Assembly: GCA_011772205.1 (NCBI GenBank)
Contig: WVZY01000073.1
Coordinates: 1 to 49,819 of the forward strand
Reading direction: 5' to 3'
DNA from: Candidatus Latescibacterota bacterium
GTDB lineage: Bacteria > Krumholzibacteriota > Krumholzibacteriia > WVZY01
Length of the DNA stretch: 49,819 nt
The notes below the pieces were generated by a model, which saw nothing but the letters and a program-made list of their open reading frames with translations, did not search any database and was not told the origin of the DNA. Positions 27,758 through 35,756 of the stretch are shown here, one piece after another. The stretch's first letter is position 1; each line of letters starts with the position of its first letter. The position numbers and the translations under genes are program-made.

Positions 27758-29355
27758 TGTATTAGTCCATCGAATTCAGACCACTTGTTTGCAGTCGGAA
27801 TGTGTCCATCCGCCAGCGTTTTATTTCAGGAACGGGGCGTTTCTCGAAGGTGACCCGCGGCGAGTACCGATGCACCCCACATCATTGGCTGAGGATGGTG
27901 CCTCCACCCAAACCTATTCGAGATCACGCCGCTTTGCGAAGCTCAACAACAGGTAGGTGTCGTCTGCCGTCCACATAGCCCACCACAAGTGTCATCTTGA
28001 TTCCAGGCCTACCTCGGATCGCCGTCTGCGGCGAGGCACAAGAACCCCAGACAGGATAGTTCTTGCGTGGTTCAAATCTCGGCGAGGTGTTCGCCGGTCT
28101 AACGCCGGTGTAAACTTCCCGTGGCGTCCGTCCACCGATCGCTTGATTTGGGCGGTGCGTGTTGTACCAGATGACGTATGAGCCGAGCTCGCGCCGCATC
28201 GCATCAAGCCGCAACGGAACCAGAATGTGCCTTGTATACTCGTTCTTCATGGAACGTATGAATCGCTCGATTACGGCGACACTTCCGTACTTGCCGACAG
28301 CACCGAACCGAGGACGGATGGCTCTACAGTGACACCATTGCCGGAAGGAGCCGCACCAAAACTGCCGGCCTTTATCGGTGATGATGTACTTGGGCGAGCA
28401 ATCGGCGCTACGGATCGCTCGATCCAAAAAGCTCTGAATGTCGCCTGACGTCGGATCGTCACGGAAGATTGCGAAACCAACCACGGCACGTGAGAAGTGA
28501 TCGACCACGACGCCAACCCACCAACAAAACGGCCACGACTGGGGCAGGGCGAACGGGGCCCACGGAACCCAGAAGCCGGATCCGGTCGGTACGGTGGTAA
28601 GGTCGACGTGCCAGACTTCACCGGGAAGCCTGGCTGTGACGACTCGCGTCTCAATAACGTCGAGCGTTGCAGCGTCCTCCGGTATCGGGTCAGTTTCCTT
28701 CAAGATCCGTCCCACCATGGTCACACCGAGATGGAGACCTGCTCGCGCCAAGACTTGGGCGATGCGAGCTTTGCCCATCGTCGGCAGGAGCATCCTCAAC
28801 TGTTTAACTAGATAGCGGACGAAGTCGGGGAACTTGTTCACCGGTTCGGAGATCCGAATCAAGGCACCCTCCCCTTCCTCGTCTACTCGCCGCAGCCACG
28901 AGCGCATTGTCTGCTCGTCGATCATGAAAGCCTGAGCTGCCTGTTCGCACGACCAGCCTCGGCCCGCCCTGACCTGCAGTATGCGCATGCGCTGTATAGG
29001 CGTGTAGTGAGGGCGTCGTCGAGAGGGCAGGCGACTCCAGCGAGCGTCCTTGATTTCCAGTTCTTCTTTTAGTAGAGCAATCTCGTTGTCAGCCCGATCG
29101 AGTTCTGCCTGGAGGCCGTTCCGGGTGCATCGACTGCGGGCCACGGTCAACGCCATCGCCGCAAGAGAGATGGCATGCAGCAGGCCGGACTTGATGTGGT
29201 TCGGCCAGCCCCTCGGCAGAGGAGTAGAACGTTGAGAAGGCATAATCGGACTCCATGAAATGCGGCTGGGACACGGGGCTGCTACATCATAACATATTTA
29301 TCCCGGGGAGGTTCGGGGCTTAGGAAGGACAGAATAAAATCGGTGGACTAATACA
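27758..29355. mobile_element. Complete IS (IS481/IS3-type DDE element), 1.6 kb
   Basis: Terminal inverted repeats TGTATTAGTCCATCGAATT (27758-27776) and, from the other end, TGTATTAGTCCACCGATTT (29355-29337) match at 17 of 19 positions. They enclose a single transposase gene on the minus strand. The TGT ends fit IS481-like elements. No target-site duplication was found: the flanks read CACGGG and GTGACA. Confidence 0.85.
27924..29243 (-). CDS. DDE transposase with integrase core (IS481/IS3-like)
   Basis: 439 aa, intact. The start is the ATG at 29243, eight bases after GGAG. The N-terminal third has a coiled segment (LDRADNEIALLKEELEIKD) and a helix-turn-helix region (YTPIQRMRILQVRAGRGWSC, AFMIDEQTMRSWLRRVDEEG). 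The rve-type core carries the DDE triad: Asp in WHVDLTTVP, Asp in YIITDKGRQF, Glu in VIERFIRSMKNEY. The C-terminal part has YNTHRPNQAIGGRTPREVY, typical of this group. It cuts and joins the element ends. It appears intact and could be active. Confidence 0.88.
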   Translation of the reverse strand: MPSQRSTPLPRGWPNHIKSGLLHAISLAAMALTVARSRCTRNGLQAELDRADNEIALLKEELEIKDARWSRLPSRRRPHYTPIQRMRILQVRAGRGWSCEQAAQAFMIDEQTMRSWLRRVDEEGEGALIRISEPVNKFPDFVRYLVKQLRMLLPTMGKARIAQVLARAGLHLGVTMVGRILKETDPIPEDAATLDVIETRVVTARLPGEVWHVDLTTVPTGSGFWVPWAPFALPQSWPFCWWVGVVVDHFSRAVVGFAIFRDDPTSGDIQSFLDRAIRSADCSPKYIITDKGRQFWCGSFRQWCHCRAIRPRFGAVGKYGSVAVIERFIRSMKNEYTRHILVPLRLDAMRRELGSYVIWYNTHRPNQAIGGRTPREVYTGVRPANTSPRFEPRKNYPVWGSCASPQTAIRGRPGIKMTLVVGYVDGRRHLPVVELRKAA

Positions 29356-29382
29356 GTGACACCTGACGAAATCTCAACAGAA

Positions 29383-29406
29383 ACGGGCCCCAGAAGTGAA
29401 GCCCGT
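29383..29406. repeat. Short hairpin beside the att-like repeat
   Basis: ACGGGC (29383-29388) and GCCCGT (29401-29406) form a 6-bp stem about 27 bases left of the tRNA-Asp fragment. It occupies the place taken by the GCCCC hairpins at other copies. Confidence 0.4.
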
Positions 29407-29432
29407 AAGATATTGAAAATGGGAATGTTAAA

Positions 29433-29627
29433 TGGCGGGGCCGACGAGACTCGAACTCGCGACCTCCGGCGTGACAGGCCGGGCGAGGAGGAAAATGAAA
29501 GTGATTGAAACTGCTATAGTTGCAGAAACGATAACTGGTTACCGGACTTTCACATTGTCTGTTCTGTTCCCTTTTGTCTCATGAAAACCTAACCGACCCG
29601 GTCCGTAGTGGCACAGGAAGTGGCACA
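29433..29627 (-). repeat. att-like repeat: tRNA-Asp 3' end plus island-end sequence (copy 2)
   Basis: 29433-29482 is identical to the 3' end of the tRNA-Asp at 35757 through CCGG of the anticodon arm, then departs. The following ~145 bases match copy 1 (21936-22080) and end in AGTGGCACA at 29607 and 29619. Because the tRNA is on the minus strand, the element body must lie to the right of this core, toward the intact tRNA. Confidence 0.78.
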
Positions 29628-29646
29628 CTTTAATGAGAACATTAAT

Positions 29647-29679
29647 TGGCGGGGCAAACGACACTAAATCGAACTTATC
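29647..29679 (-). repeat. Decayed tRNA-Asp 3'-end-like copy
   Basis: TGGCGGGGCAAACGACACTA then AATCGAACTTATC keeps the CCA end and T-loop of tRNA-Asp in complement but has lost the stem pairing. It shares GCAAACGA-ACT with the copy at 8470. Confidence 0.45.
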
Positions 29680-29944
29680 AAGCCATTATCACCGCCATCT
29701 TGGGGTTGCAACTCTTTGCTAGTTAATGAGAAACCCGTTCTTTTCGCCGGCAGCTTGTTTTTCTCCGTCGAAGAATGGCATTACCAATTGAACGTTGCTC
29801 GGACCCAATTGAATACGACGGAACTTCGAGCCAAAGTGATCCTCAAACCATAGGTAGAGGAAGGCGCACGAAGAATTGAAAAGCCAGACGCGTCCACTTT
29901 AGGGCTTGACCGAAGTAAGATCCTCATATTAAAAAACCTTAATT

Positions 29945-29969
29945 ACTCAAGGGATGCTCGAGTTTTTTC
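29945..29969 (+). terminator. Hairpin with T6 tract upstream of the response regulator
   Basis: ACTCAAG-GGATG-CTCGAGT with one mismatch, followed by TTTTT. No intact gene precedes it on this strand. Confidence 0.4.
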
Positions 29970-30059
29970 GGTTCATGATGCCCGTGAAGGGACGCGTTCA
30001 CAACGAATTGTATTCCAACATGTTAAGCGTATGAACGGATACCGCAGCGGAAATATCAC

Positions 30060-30716
30060 ATGGCGAAAATACGAGTCTTGTTGATCGAGGACAACCGGCT
30101 TTTGCGAGAGGGAATCGCCGCCATGCTGACAGATGATGGCGATTTCGAGGTCGTCGCACGATCGGACGACGGCGATGCAGTACGCCAGCTCAAAGCTGCC
30201 GGCAAGGCGCCCAACGTCATACTTCTGGATCTTGGTCTGGAAAAAGCGAACAGCCTGAAGCTGATGGCACTGCTTCGGGATGAATTACCCGACGCAAAAG
30301 TGATTGCCATGGACATACTCCCTGAACAGGTTGACATGATCGAGTTCGTGCAGGCGGGGGGGGCCGGCTTCATTCTCAAGAGCGCCCCCTTTGACGATTA
30401 CATCAAAACCATCAAATTGGTCGCAGCAGGGACAAACGTGCTTCCGCCGGTTTTAACCACGTCACTATTCACGCAGATTGTCGATTCTCTGCTCAAGAGC
30501 GGCGAGAGCATACCGGACGATTCAGTAAAACTGACACCACGTGAGAGAGAGATTGTCGACCTGATATCCGAGGGCTTGAGCAACAAAGAAATCGCGAAGC
30601 GTCTCCACATTGCGACATATACGGTAAAAAGCCACGTCCATAATATCCTGGAAAAGCTTGCCTTGAGTACCCGGCTGCAGATAGCGGCCTTCGCCCGAAA
30701 AGACCGCCCTAAATGA
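30060..30716 (+). CDS. NarL/FixJ-type response regulator
   Basis: 218 aa. The receiver domain (1-120) has the acidic pocket ED (10-11), phosphoacceptor Asp57 in VILLDLGLE and Lys107 in FILKSA. The position usually held by the switch Thr/Ser is Asp85 (VIAMD), and Phe104 takes the aromatic switch. The C-terminal LuxR-type helix-turn-helix (about 153-212) reads LTPREREIVDLISEGLSNKE and TVKSHVHNILEKL. A DNA-binding transcription regulator is clear. The Asp in place of the switch Thr could alter how phosphorylation is read. No histidine kinase is encoded nearby. It is the first gene of the cassette that includes the baeRF and radical SAM genes, 165 bases upstream of the former. Confidence 0.9.
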   Translation: MAKIRVLLIEDNRLLREGIAAMLTDDGDFEVVARSDDGDAVRQLKAAGKAPNVILLDLGLEKANSLKLMALLRDELPDAKVIAMDILPEQVDMIEFVQAGGAGFILKSAPFDDYIKTIKLVAAGTNVLPPVLTTSLFTQIVDSLLKSGESIPDDSVKLTPREREIVDLISEGLSNKEIAKRLHIATYTVKSHVHNILEKLALSTRLQIAAFARKDRPK

Positions 30717-30881
30717 CGGAATCGTGATCAATTTTTTTTTGATATGTTCTGGGGAACACACCATTCCGACCATACGTTCCTCGTTTCTCATTCTTAAGAT
30801 CTACATCCCTTTTCATCCTTTCGCCCGATTGTAGCGAATTCCCCTACTCACTAAATTCTTATAATAAAGAGGAGACCCAAC

Positions 30882-31607
30882 GTGCATATGAGCACGCATT
30901 ACTATGTCATTTCCCTAAGCGAACACGAGAACGCGCTTTATGAGGCGTTCCGCGACGATGTAATCGATATCCGCAATGGAGGGTTTCCGGTTGAGGTGTC
31001 GTTACGAGCAAGCAGTGCGGCCGATTCCATCGATCGGGAGGAGCGATTGCGTGAAGCGTTACGAATCGTAGATCAACTCTTTGGAGACTGCTACCGGCAT
31101 GACCCGCTGGGCGTTGTCGTAACCGGCAAAAAAGAATTGCTGGATTTATTTGCTTCGGTGACGGCGCATCGAAGCGTCATCGTTGGTCGTATCGAAGGCG
31201 ATTACAGCACTACCTCTCTACACGATTTGGGCAAGATCGTCTGGCCCATCGTCAAGGAAGCCATATCGGGTCTGCTGGATGAGGCAATGCGCGACCTGGA
31301 AATTGCAGAGAAGGCGGGCCGGACAGCGTGCGGTCTTGATGCAGTGAGCCAGCTAGCCATAGCAGGAGTGAGTGCTACGCTAATCGTCGAGGATGATTAC
31401 CATATGCGAGGGAGCATCACCAGAACGAGTCAATCGTTGGAAATATCTCAAGAAGTGGATGTGATGGAAGAGTTGGATGATGCTGTTGATGTGGTCATTG
31501 AGAAGGTACTCGAATCGGGAGGCAATGTGGTTTTTGCGCCGAGCGGTTCGTTGCATAGACAGGGGAGAATTGTGTTGCTTTTGCGCGAATCGGAAGGTTT
31601 GCAATAA
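30882..31607 (+). CDS. Bacterial archaeo-eukaryotic release factor-like protein (baeRF)
   Basis: 241 aa starting at a GTG (30882), seven bases after GAGGAG; the ATG two codons later is the alternative. The N-terminal part (YYVISLSEHENALYEAFRDD, ASVTAHRSVIVGRIEGDYS) and the C-terminal eRF1-domain-3/L7Ae-like end (VVIEKVLESGGNVVFAPSGSL, then GRIVLLLRESEG) match the pattern of bacterial baeRF proteins. In that C-terminal segment family members read NVVFVPDGxLxxxGRIALILRY. These proteins are distant relatives of eRF1/Dom34 and are thought to act on ribosomes, but few have been tested. No GGQ motif is visible. It sits between a response regulator and radical SAM genes, with 62 bases to the latter, and is probably cotranscribed with them. 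Confidence 0.65.
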   Translation: MHMSTHYYVISLSEHENALYEAFRDDVIDIRNGGFPVEVSLRASSAADSIDREERLREALRIVDQLFGDCYRHDPLGVVVTGKKELLDLFASVTAHRSVIVGRIEGDYSTTSLHDLGKIVWPIVKEAISGLLDEAMRDLEIAEKAGRTACGLDAVSQLAIAGVSATLIVEDDYHMRGSITRTSQSLEISQEVDVMEELDDAVDVVIEKVLESGGNVVFAPSGSLHRQGRIVLLLRESEGLQ

Positions 31608-31669
31608 ACACGCAATGCATACAAAGATGATTACAGATATCGAATTACATCAAAGTGTAAGGAGGATGC

Positions 31670-33100
31670 ATGCGTCTGCTCCTGATTAATCCCTGTAATC
31701 CGCTGGTAAATACCGGCTCGAAAAAAAACCGTTGGAACAAGTACCGTGCCTGGAAACCTCTGGGCCTCCTGGTGCTGGCCGGCTTGACACCCGCTGAATG
31801 GGAAATCACCATTGTTGATGAAAACACCGGTGTGCCCGACTACAAGCGGATGCCTCGTCCCGATCTGATGGGCGTGTCAGCCTTCACTTCACAGGCGCCC
31901 CGAGCGTATGAATTGGCCGCTGAGTTTCGTACCCGTGGAGTACCCGTCGTAATGGGTGGAATCCATGCAACGATGCGCCCGGCGGAAGCGTCGGAGCGAG
32001 TGGATGCAGTAGTGACGGGCGAGGCCGAGAGTGTCTGGACGCAGGTTCTGGAGGACGCCCGACGCGGTGCTTTGAAGCCGTTATATGAAGGCAGCCTGGA
32101 GGCTTTGGAGAAGACTCCGTTCCCTCGGCACGATCTGCTCCCGACCGGATATCATTTTGGGTCTATACAGACCACACGAGGGTGCCCGCTCAACTGCAGC
32201 TTCTGCAGCGTCAGCGCCTTTAACGGGAGGGAATACCGTCGCCGTTCGATCGAAGACGTTGTGGCGGAGTTCAAATTGATTCGCGAGAAAGAGGTCCTGA
32301 TCGTGGACGACAACCTCATTGGCACTCGCGGTGATCATATTGCCCGTGCGAAGGAACTGTTCCTGGCGATGATCGAGGCCGATCTCGGCAAGAAGTGGGT
32401 CGCCCAGGCGACGATCAACATGGCTGATGACGAAGAGCTGCTTCGACTCGCAGAGCGCGCTGGCTGCACCGCTGTTTTCATCGGCTTCGAAACGACGGGG
32501 GACGAAGGGCTGATCGAAGTGCGCAAGAAGTACAACATTCAAAAGAGCCGCGATTTCAAGGCCTCGGTCCGCCGAATCCAGCGGCATCATATCCTCGTGG
32601 TCGGTTCGTTCATTATCGGCCTGGACGTCGATCGATCCGGCATCGGGCTGGATATCGCCGACACGGCCACTCGGTATGGTGTGGATGCCATCAACGTGAT
32701 GTTTTTGACGCCGCTGCCGGGCACCGAACTTTGGAAGAAAATGGAGGAAGAAGATCGTATTGCCGCGGACAGCTTCCCCGAAGATTGGAAGTACTACACG
32801 CTCACACTGCCTGTGGGCCGCTACCGTCATCTCAGCCGTGCTGAGATCATAGAGGAAATGCATTCCTGCAATCGATCCTTTTATTCATGTGCTCGAATTC
32901 TGCGGCGGGTGGGGCGTAACTTCTGGAAGAGACACAAGGCCTTTCTCTCCCTAGTGTGTAATCTTTCATACCGAAAGAACACCCATCTAGGTCGGAAGGT
33001 TCATTGGGAATTCAAACGTTCACTCGATCAGTTTCAACTCAATCGCCGGTTGCCTACGACCGGGGATAATTTGCATGTTGGCACCCCCCCATCAGAGTGA
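31670..33100 (+). CDS. B12-binding-domain radical SAM enzyme (1)
   Basis: 476 aa; the start at 31670 has AAGGAGG close upstream. Residues 1 to about 150 form a cobalamin-binding-like Rossmann domain (MRLLLINPCNP, PLGLLVLAGL, then VPVVMGGIHATMRPAE and VVTGEAESVW). The radical SAM domain follows with the 4Fe-4S motif C-x3-C-x2-C as CPLNCSFC (Cys172, 176, 179) and a TIM-barrel pattern (LIVDDNLIG, VFIGFETTGDE, LTPLPGTELW). The C-terminus (about 390-476) is Arg/Lys-rich. Such enzymes typically methylate or rearrange carbons in lipids, hopanoids, bacteriochlorophyll or peptides; the substrate here is unknown. It is followed by a second, different radical SAM gene. Confidence 0.88.
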   Translation: MRLLLINPCNPLVNTGSKKNRWNKYRAWKPLGLLVLAGLTPAEWEITIVDENTGVPDYKRMPRPDLMGVSAFTSQAPRAYELAAEFRTRGVPVVMGGIHATMRPAEASERVDAVVTGEAESVWTQVLEDARRGALKPLYEGSLEALEKTPFPRHDLLPTGYHFGSIQTTRGCPLNCSFCSVSAFNGREYRRRSIEDVVAEFKLIREKEVLIVDDNLIGTRGDHIARAKELFLAMIEADLGKKWVAQATINMADDEELLRLAERAGCTAVFIGFETTGDEGLIEVRKKYNIQKSRDFKASVRRIQRHHILVVGSFIIGLDVDRSGIGLDIADTATRYGVDAINVMFLTPLPGTELWKKMEEEDRIAADSFPEDWKYYTLTLPVGRYRHLSRAEIIEEMHSCNRSFYSCARILRRVGRNFWKRHKAFLSLVCNLSYRKNTHLGRKVHWEFKRSLDQFQLNRRLPTTGDNLHVGTPPSE

Positions 33101-33184
33101 GTTGAAAACGAATATCGACCGCACCTGTGCGGGTGAAAGTGAACACCGGTTAGCTAGAAATGGCACAGCATTGAGGCAAATACC

Positions 33185-34792
33185 ATGAAGAACGATCCTG
33201 CAGACAGACCACATCACGCCGATCAGGGAATGCACGACAAGCGTTTCCGTTTCCGTGTCGTAGCGCCCGCTTACCCGGCGTTCAACATTTACTCCAATAT
33301 TGCCAAGATAACGACGGCTCTGGGACCCGTTTGCATCGCTACCATTGCGAACAAGATGGAGGGCTGCGATGTCGAAGCAATTGATGAGAACAACTATCGA
33401 CGATTCGGTCCCAAGGATACAGCCGGATTGCCGGATCACAGTACACTTCAGACCATCCGAAAGGCTGACGTAGTCGGTTTTTACGGCGGACTCTCCAGCA
33501 CGATCCCACGGCTCCACGAACTTGCCCGCTTTTATCGGAGCCGTGGCGTTATCACGGTCGCTGGCGGCCAGCACTTCGTCGATGAAAACATCGAGCATGC
33601 CCTCCGCAATGGAGTGGACTATATAGTTATCGGTGAGGGTGACGAGACCATCAGAGACTTGCTTACAGCTATTCGCTTTAAGCGTGACCCTGGGCGTATC
33701 CCCGGTGTGGCCTTTCTTCGGAATGGCGAGGTGATTAAAACTTCCGAACGGCCGCCGCTGACCGACTTCGCCGGGCTGCCCCTGCCCGATTTCTCTCTGC
33801 TGCGGTATGCGAAGATCAAGTTGTACCCGATCAGCTGGACCCGCGGGTGCGGCATGGATTGCGAATTCTGTACAGTCAAGAGTAAGCCAAGGGCTGCTCC
33901 ACCCGAGCGGGTGGTCGAACAGATCGCCACGCTGCTAGAGAAACACAACGCTCGGCATTTTTTTATGGTGGACGACCTGTTCGTCCAGAATCGAAAGGAC
34001 ACGCTTTGGTTGTGTGAGATGCTCGCCTCCTACCAGAGAGCGGTTGGAACACGACTCGACTTGACGGTGCAGATTCGCCTGGATCGAGCACGCGACCCTG
34101 AACTCCTGCGCGCGATGAGAAAGGCAGGCATCAATACAGTCGCCATCGGGTATGAGTCACCGATCGCTGAAGAGCTGGAAGCGATGAAAAAGAAAATCCG
34201 CCCGGAGAACATGTTAACCATGACGCGTGAATTCCACAAAGCGGGCTTCCTCGTTCATGGTATGTTCATTTTTGGCTACCCAATGGCTGAAGGCGTCACC
34301 TTCTCTATGGCCGCGAAGGAACGTGTGAAAAGATTCAGGGAATTCATACGCAACGCGCGAATCGATACCGTTCAGATCCTTCTACCGGTTCCTCTTCCAG
34401 GCACCGAGCTAACCCGCCGACTTGTTAGGAGCAACCGCATTTTTCCGATAGATTGCGTGGGATGGGAGTACTACGACGGCAACTTCCCGCTTTTCCAGCC
34501 GGATGCTCCTTTAACCCCCGAAGAGATGCAGACATCCATCCAGAAGATAATGGGCCACTTCTATCGTTTCCGGTACATGTTCTCGATTGCACTGAATGTA
34601 CTCACTTTTCCAGCCATGATTTTCTCGCTCTGGAACATCAGATTCGGCTGGCGCAAGTGGTACCGGCATTGGCGCAACCACCTATTACGGTTTGGCGGGT
34701 GGATCGTCATACGGAAGTGGACATATCAGTTCAAGAAAGGAAATTTCTCAAAGAAACTGAGAGAAGCCAAGCGGAGTCTTGAGCACTCCTGA
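33185..34792 (+). CDS. B12-binding-domain radical SAM enzyme (2)
   Basis: 535 aa; the ATG at 33185 is preceded by GAGG. An N-terminal B12-binding-like domain (about 15-160; VVAPAYPAFNIYSN, VVGFYGGLSSTIP, ITVAGGQHFVDENIEHAL) leads to a radical SAM domain with CGMDCEFC (Cys222, 226, 229) and the barrel strands FFMVDDLFV, VAIGYESPI, MFIFGYPMAE and LLPVPLPGTEL. The C-terminal 90 residues carry a hydrophobic helix (MFSIALNVLTFPAMIFSLW) and a very basic aromatic segment, suggesting membrane association and a lipid-like substrate. It is 85 bases after the first radical SAM gene. The two may act in sequence on one molecule, or one may be an accessory. Function not assigned. Confidence 0.88.
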   Translation: MKNDPADRPHHADQGMHDKRFRFRVVAPAYPAFNIYSNIAKITTALGPVCIATIANKMEGCDVEAIDENNYRRFGPKDTAGLPDHSTLQTIRKADVVGFYGGLSSTIPRLHELARFYRSRGVITVAGGQHFVDENIEHALRNGVDYIVIGEGDETIRDLLTAIRFKRDPGRIPGVAFLRNGEVIKTSERPPLTDFAGLPLPDFSLLRYAKIKLYPISWTRGCGMDCEFCTVKSKPRAAPPERVVEQIATLLEKHNARHFFMVDDLFVQNRKDTLWLCEMLASYQRAVGTRLDLTVQIRLDRARDPELLRAMRKAGINTVAIGYESPIAEELEAMKKKIRPENMLTMTREFHKAGFLVHGMFIFGYPMAEGVTFSMAAKERVKRFREFIRNARIDTVQILLPVPLPGTELTRRLVRSNRIFPIDCVGWEYYDGNFPLFQPDAPLTPEEMQTSIQKIMGHFYRFRYMFSIALNVLTFPAMIFSLWNIRFGWRKWYRHWRNHLLRFGGWIVIRKWTYQFKKGNFSKKLREAKRSLEHS

Positions 34793-34961
34793 GAGGATGA
34801 GAGAATCCATTATCCGCATAGTCGCTTCAGCCAAGAGGCCAATTAGCTGTCGTCATTACAGTTGCAGGCGCGCCACAGACAGTCCCGAGGCTGGCAATAC
34901 GCAGTGCCAAATCCGGGTGCCGGGAGTTGTCGAGAAATCGCCTTCCCACAGACGATTTACC

Positions 34962-34990
34962 TTGGACAAGGACTGAATTAGTGTTATAAT
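34962..34990 (+). promoter_or_regulatory. Strong sigma70-type promoter with a long leader before the RRM gene
   Basis: TTGGAC (34962-34967), 17 nt, TATAAT (34985-34990). The predicted start at about 34997 leaves a 5' leader of nearly 200 bases before the ATG at 35194. No riboswitch class was recognised. Confidence 0.65.
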
Positions 34991-35193
34991 TTTTTAACTC
35001 AGAGAATAGTCCCGCCACCTTCGTCTCCGCAGATTTCGCCCCCGCAGTTACGAGTGTTGGTTCCGGAGCATATTTTTCCGAGTTCATTGAAAGTGGGCAC
35101 GAGGCTCACTTAAAGCAGATTGGTGTGGTTAGCAGCTGTCGTTTCAGCGGGTGACCGCACGAGTTCAAAAGGGGCGAAAGAAGGAGTTGTTCA

Positions 35194-35460
35194 ATGTCCA
35201 AGAGACTATATGTCGGCAATCTTCCATTCGATGCGTCGACTGAGGACATCCGCGCTGCGTTTGAAGCGCATGGAACCGTTCACGATGTTTCACTCATGAC
35301 CGACCGCGATACTGGTCGCTCCAGGGGATTCTGCTTCGTCGAAATGGATGAGGAAGGCGCCAGGGCCGCAATAGCGGGCCTTGACTCCAAGGATTTTGGA
35401 GGGCGCGACCTCAAAGTCAGCGAAGCGCGTGAACGGCAAGGTGGACGCGGACGTAGATAA
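35194..35460 (+). CDS. RRM-domain RNA-binding protein
   Basis: 88 aa, a single RNA-recognition motif with a short basic tail. RNP2 is LYVGNL (5-10) and RNP1 is RGFCFVEM (44-51), both with the aromatic residues that stack on RNA (Tyr6, Phe46, Phe48). The tail RERQGGRGRR is Gly/Arg-rich. It closely resembles the bacterial and cyanobacterial Rbp family, where several members respond to cold and bind mRNA. AAGAAGGAG lies seven bases before the ATG. The ~200-base leader behind a strong promoter suggests post-transcriptional control. A strong terminator follows, so it is monocistronic. Confidence 0.93.
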   Translation: MSKRLYVGNLPFDASTEDIRAAFEAHGTVHDVSLMTDRDTGRSRGFCFVEMDEEGARAAIAGLDSKDFGGRDLKVSEARERQGGRGRR

Positions 35461-35485
35461 CATACGATTCGTTTTCCAACTAACG

Positions 35486-35517
35486 AAGGGGCTGCAAACG
35501 CGGCCCCTTTTATTTTG
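35486..35517 (+). terminator. Rho-independent terminator of the RRM gene
   Basis: AAGGGGCTGC and GCGGCCCCTT form a 10-bp stem with one mismatch and loop AAAC, followed by TTATTTTGT. Confidence 0.88.
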
Positions 35518-35635
35518 TATACTTTTGTATGCCGGAAGCGCTTAGGAAGTCAACATTGCGGTATTATCACAAGCACAACCGGATTATTCAAAGCATTCAA
35601 AATAGATGAAGCCTCCAAGCGACAACAACAAAACC

Positions 35636-35662
35636 GCCCCGCAACTCAACTCGTTGCAAGGC
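35636..35662. repeat. GCCCC hairpin downstream of tRNA-Asp
   Basis: GCCCCGCAAC pairs with GTTGCAAGGC. On the minus strand it is followed by GGTTTTGTTG and lies about 95 bases after the CCA end of tRNA-Asp, so it may terminate the tRNA transcript. It is the native-position member of the hairpin family. Confidence 0.5.
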
Positions 35663-35756
35663 AATCTCTTATTTGGATTTTCGCAGCGCTGAAGACTGTC
35701 CGCTCGAAATCCCAATAAAAAACACGGCCCTAAGTCCTTGTTTTCTATAATGATAA

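Larger units (their letters stand above)
21887..29432. mobile_element. Tentative genomic island B (tRNA-Asp flanked)
   Basis: Bounded left by the att-like repeat at 21887 and right by the next one at 29433, in the same orientation. Its content is a truncated IS91-like transposase, an outer-membrane protein fragment, two lipoprotein genes, a broken DUF5916-type gene and a complete IS. No integrase gene is present, so it would be an immobilised remnant. The boundaries are inferred from the direct repeats only. Confidence 0.4.
29356..30059. other. Non-coding stretch with island junction, remnant repeats and a hairpin
   Basis: 704 bases without a supported gene. Contents: a weak hairpin (29383-29406), the att-like repeat at 29433-29627, a decayed tRNA-like copy at 29647, and a hairpin with T6 tract at 29945. 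The response regulator follows; its promoter was not identified with confidence. Confidence 0.5.
29433..35756. mobile_element. Tentative genomic island A between tRNA-Asp fragment and intact tRNA-Asp
   Basis: The core repeat at 29433 and the intact tRNA at 35757 are direct repeats in the geometry expected after integration into a tRNA 3' end. The cargo is a response regulator, a baeRF protein, two radical SAM enzymes and an RRM protein. No integrase gene is seen, so this is inferred from the flanks alone. Confidence 0.4.

Noticed and set aside
27957-28811. Plus-strand frames opposite the IS transposase
   Set aside because: The minus strand encodes an intact DDE transposase between matching inverted repeats; the other frames are shadows.
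14042-35662. CRISPR array formed by the repeated GCCCC hairpins
   Set aside because: The copies are kilobases apart with genes between them and no regular spacers; no cas gene is present.
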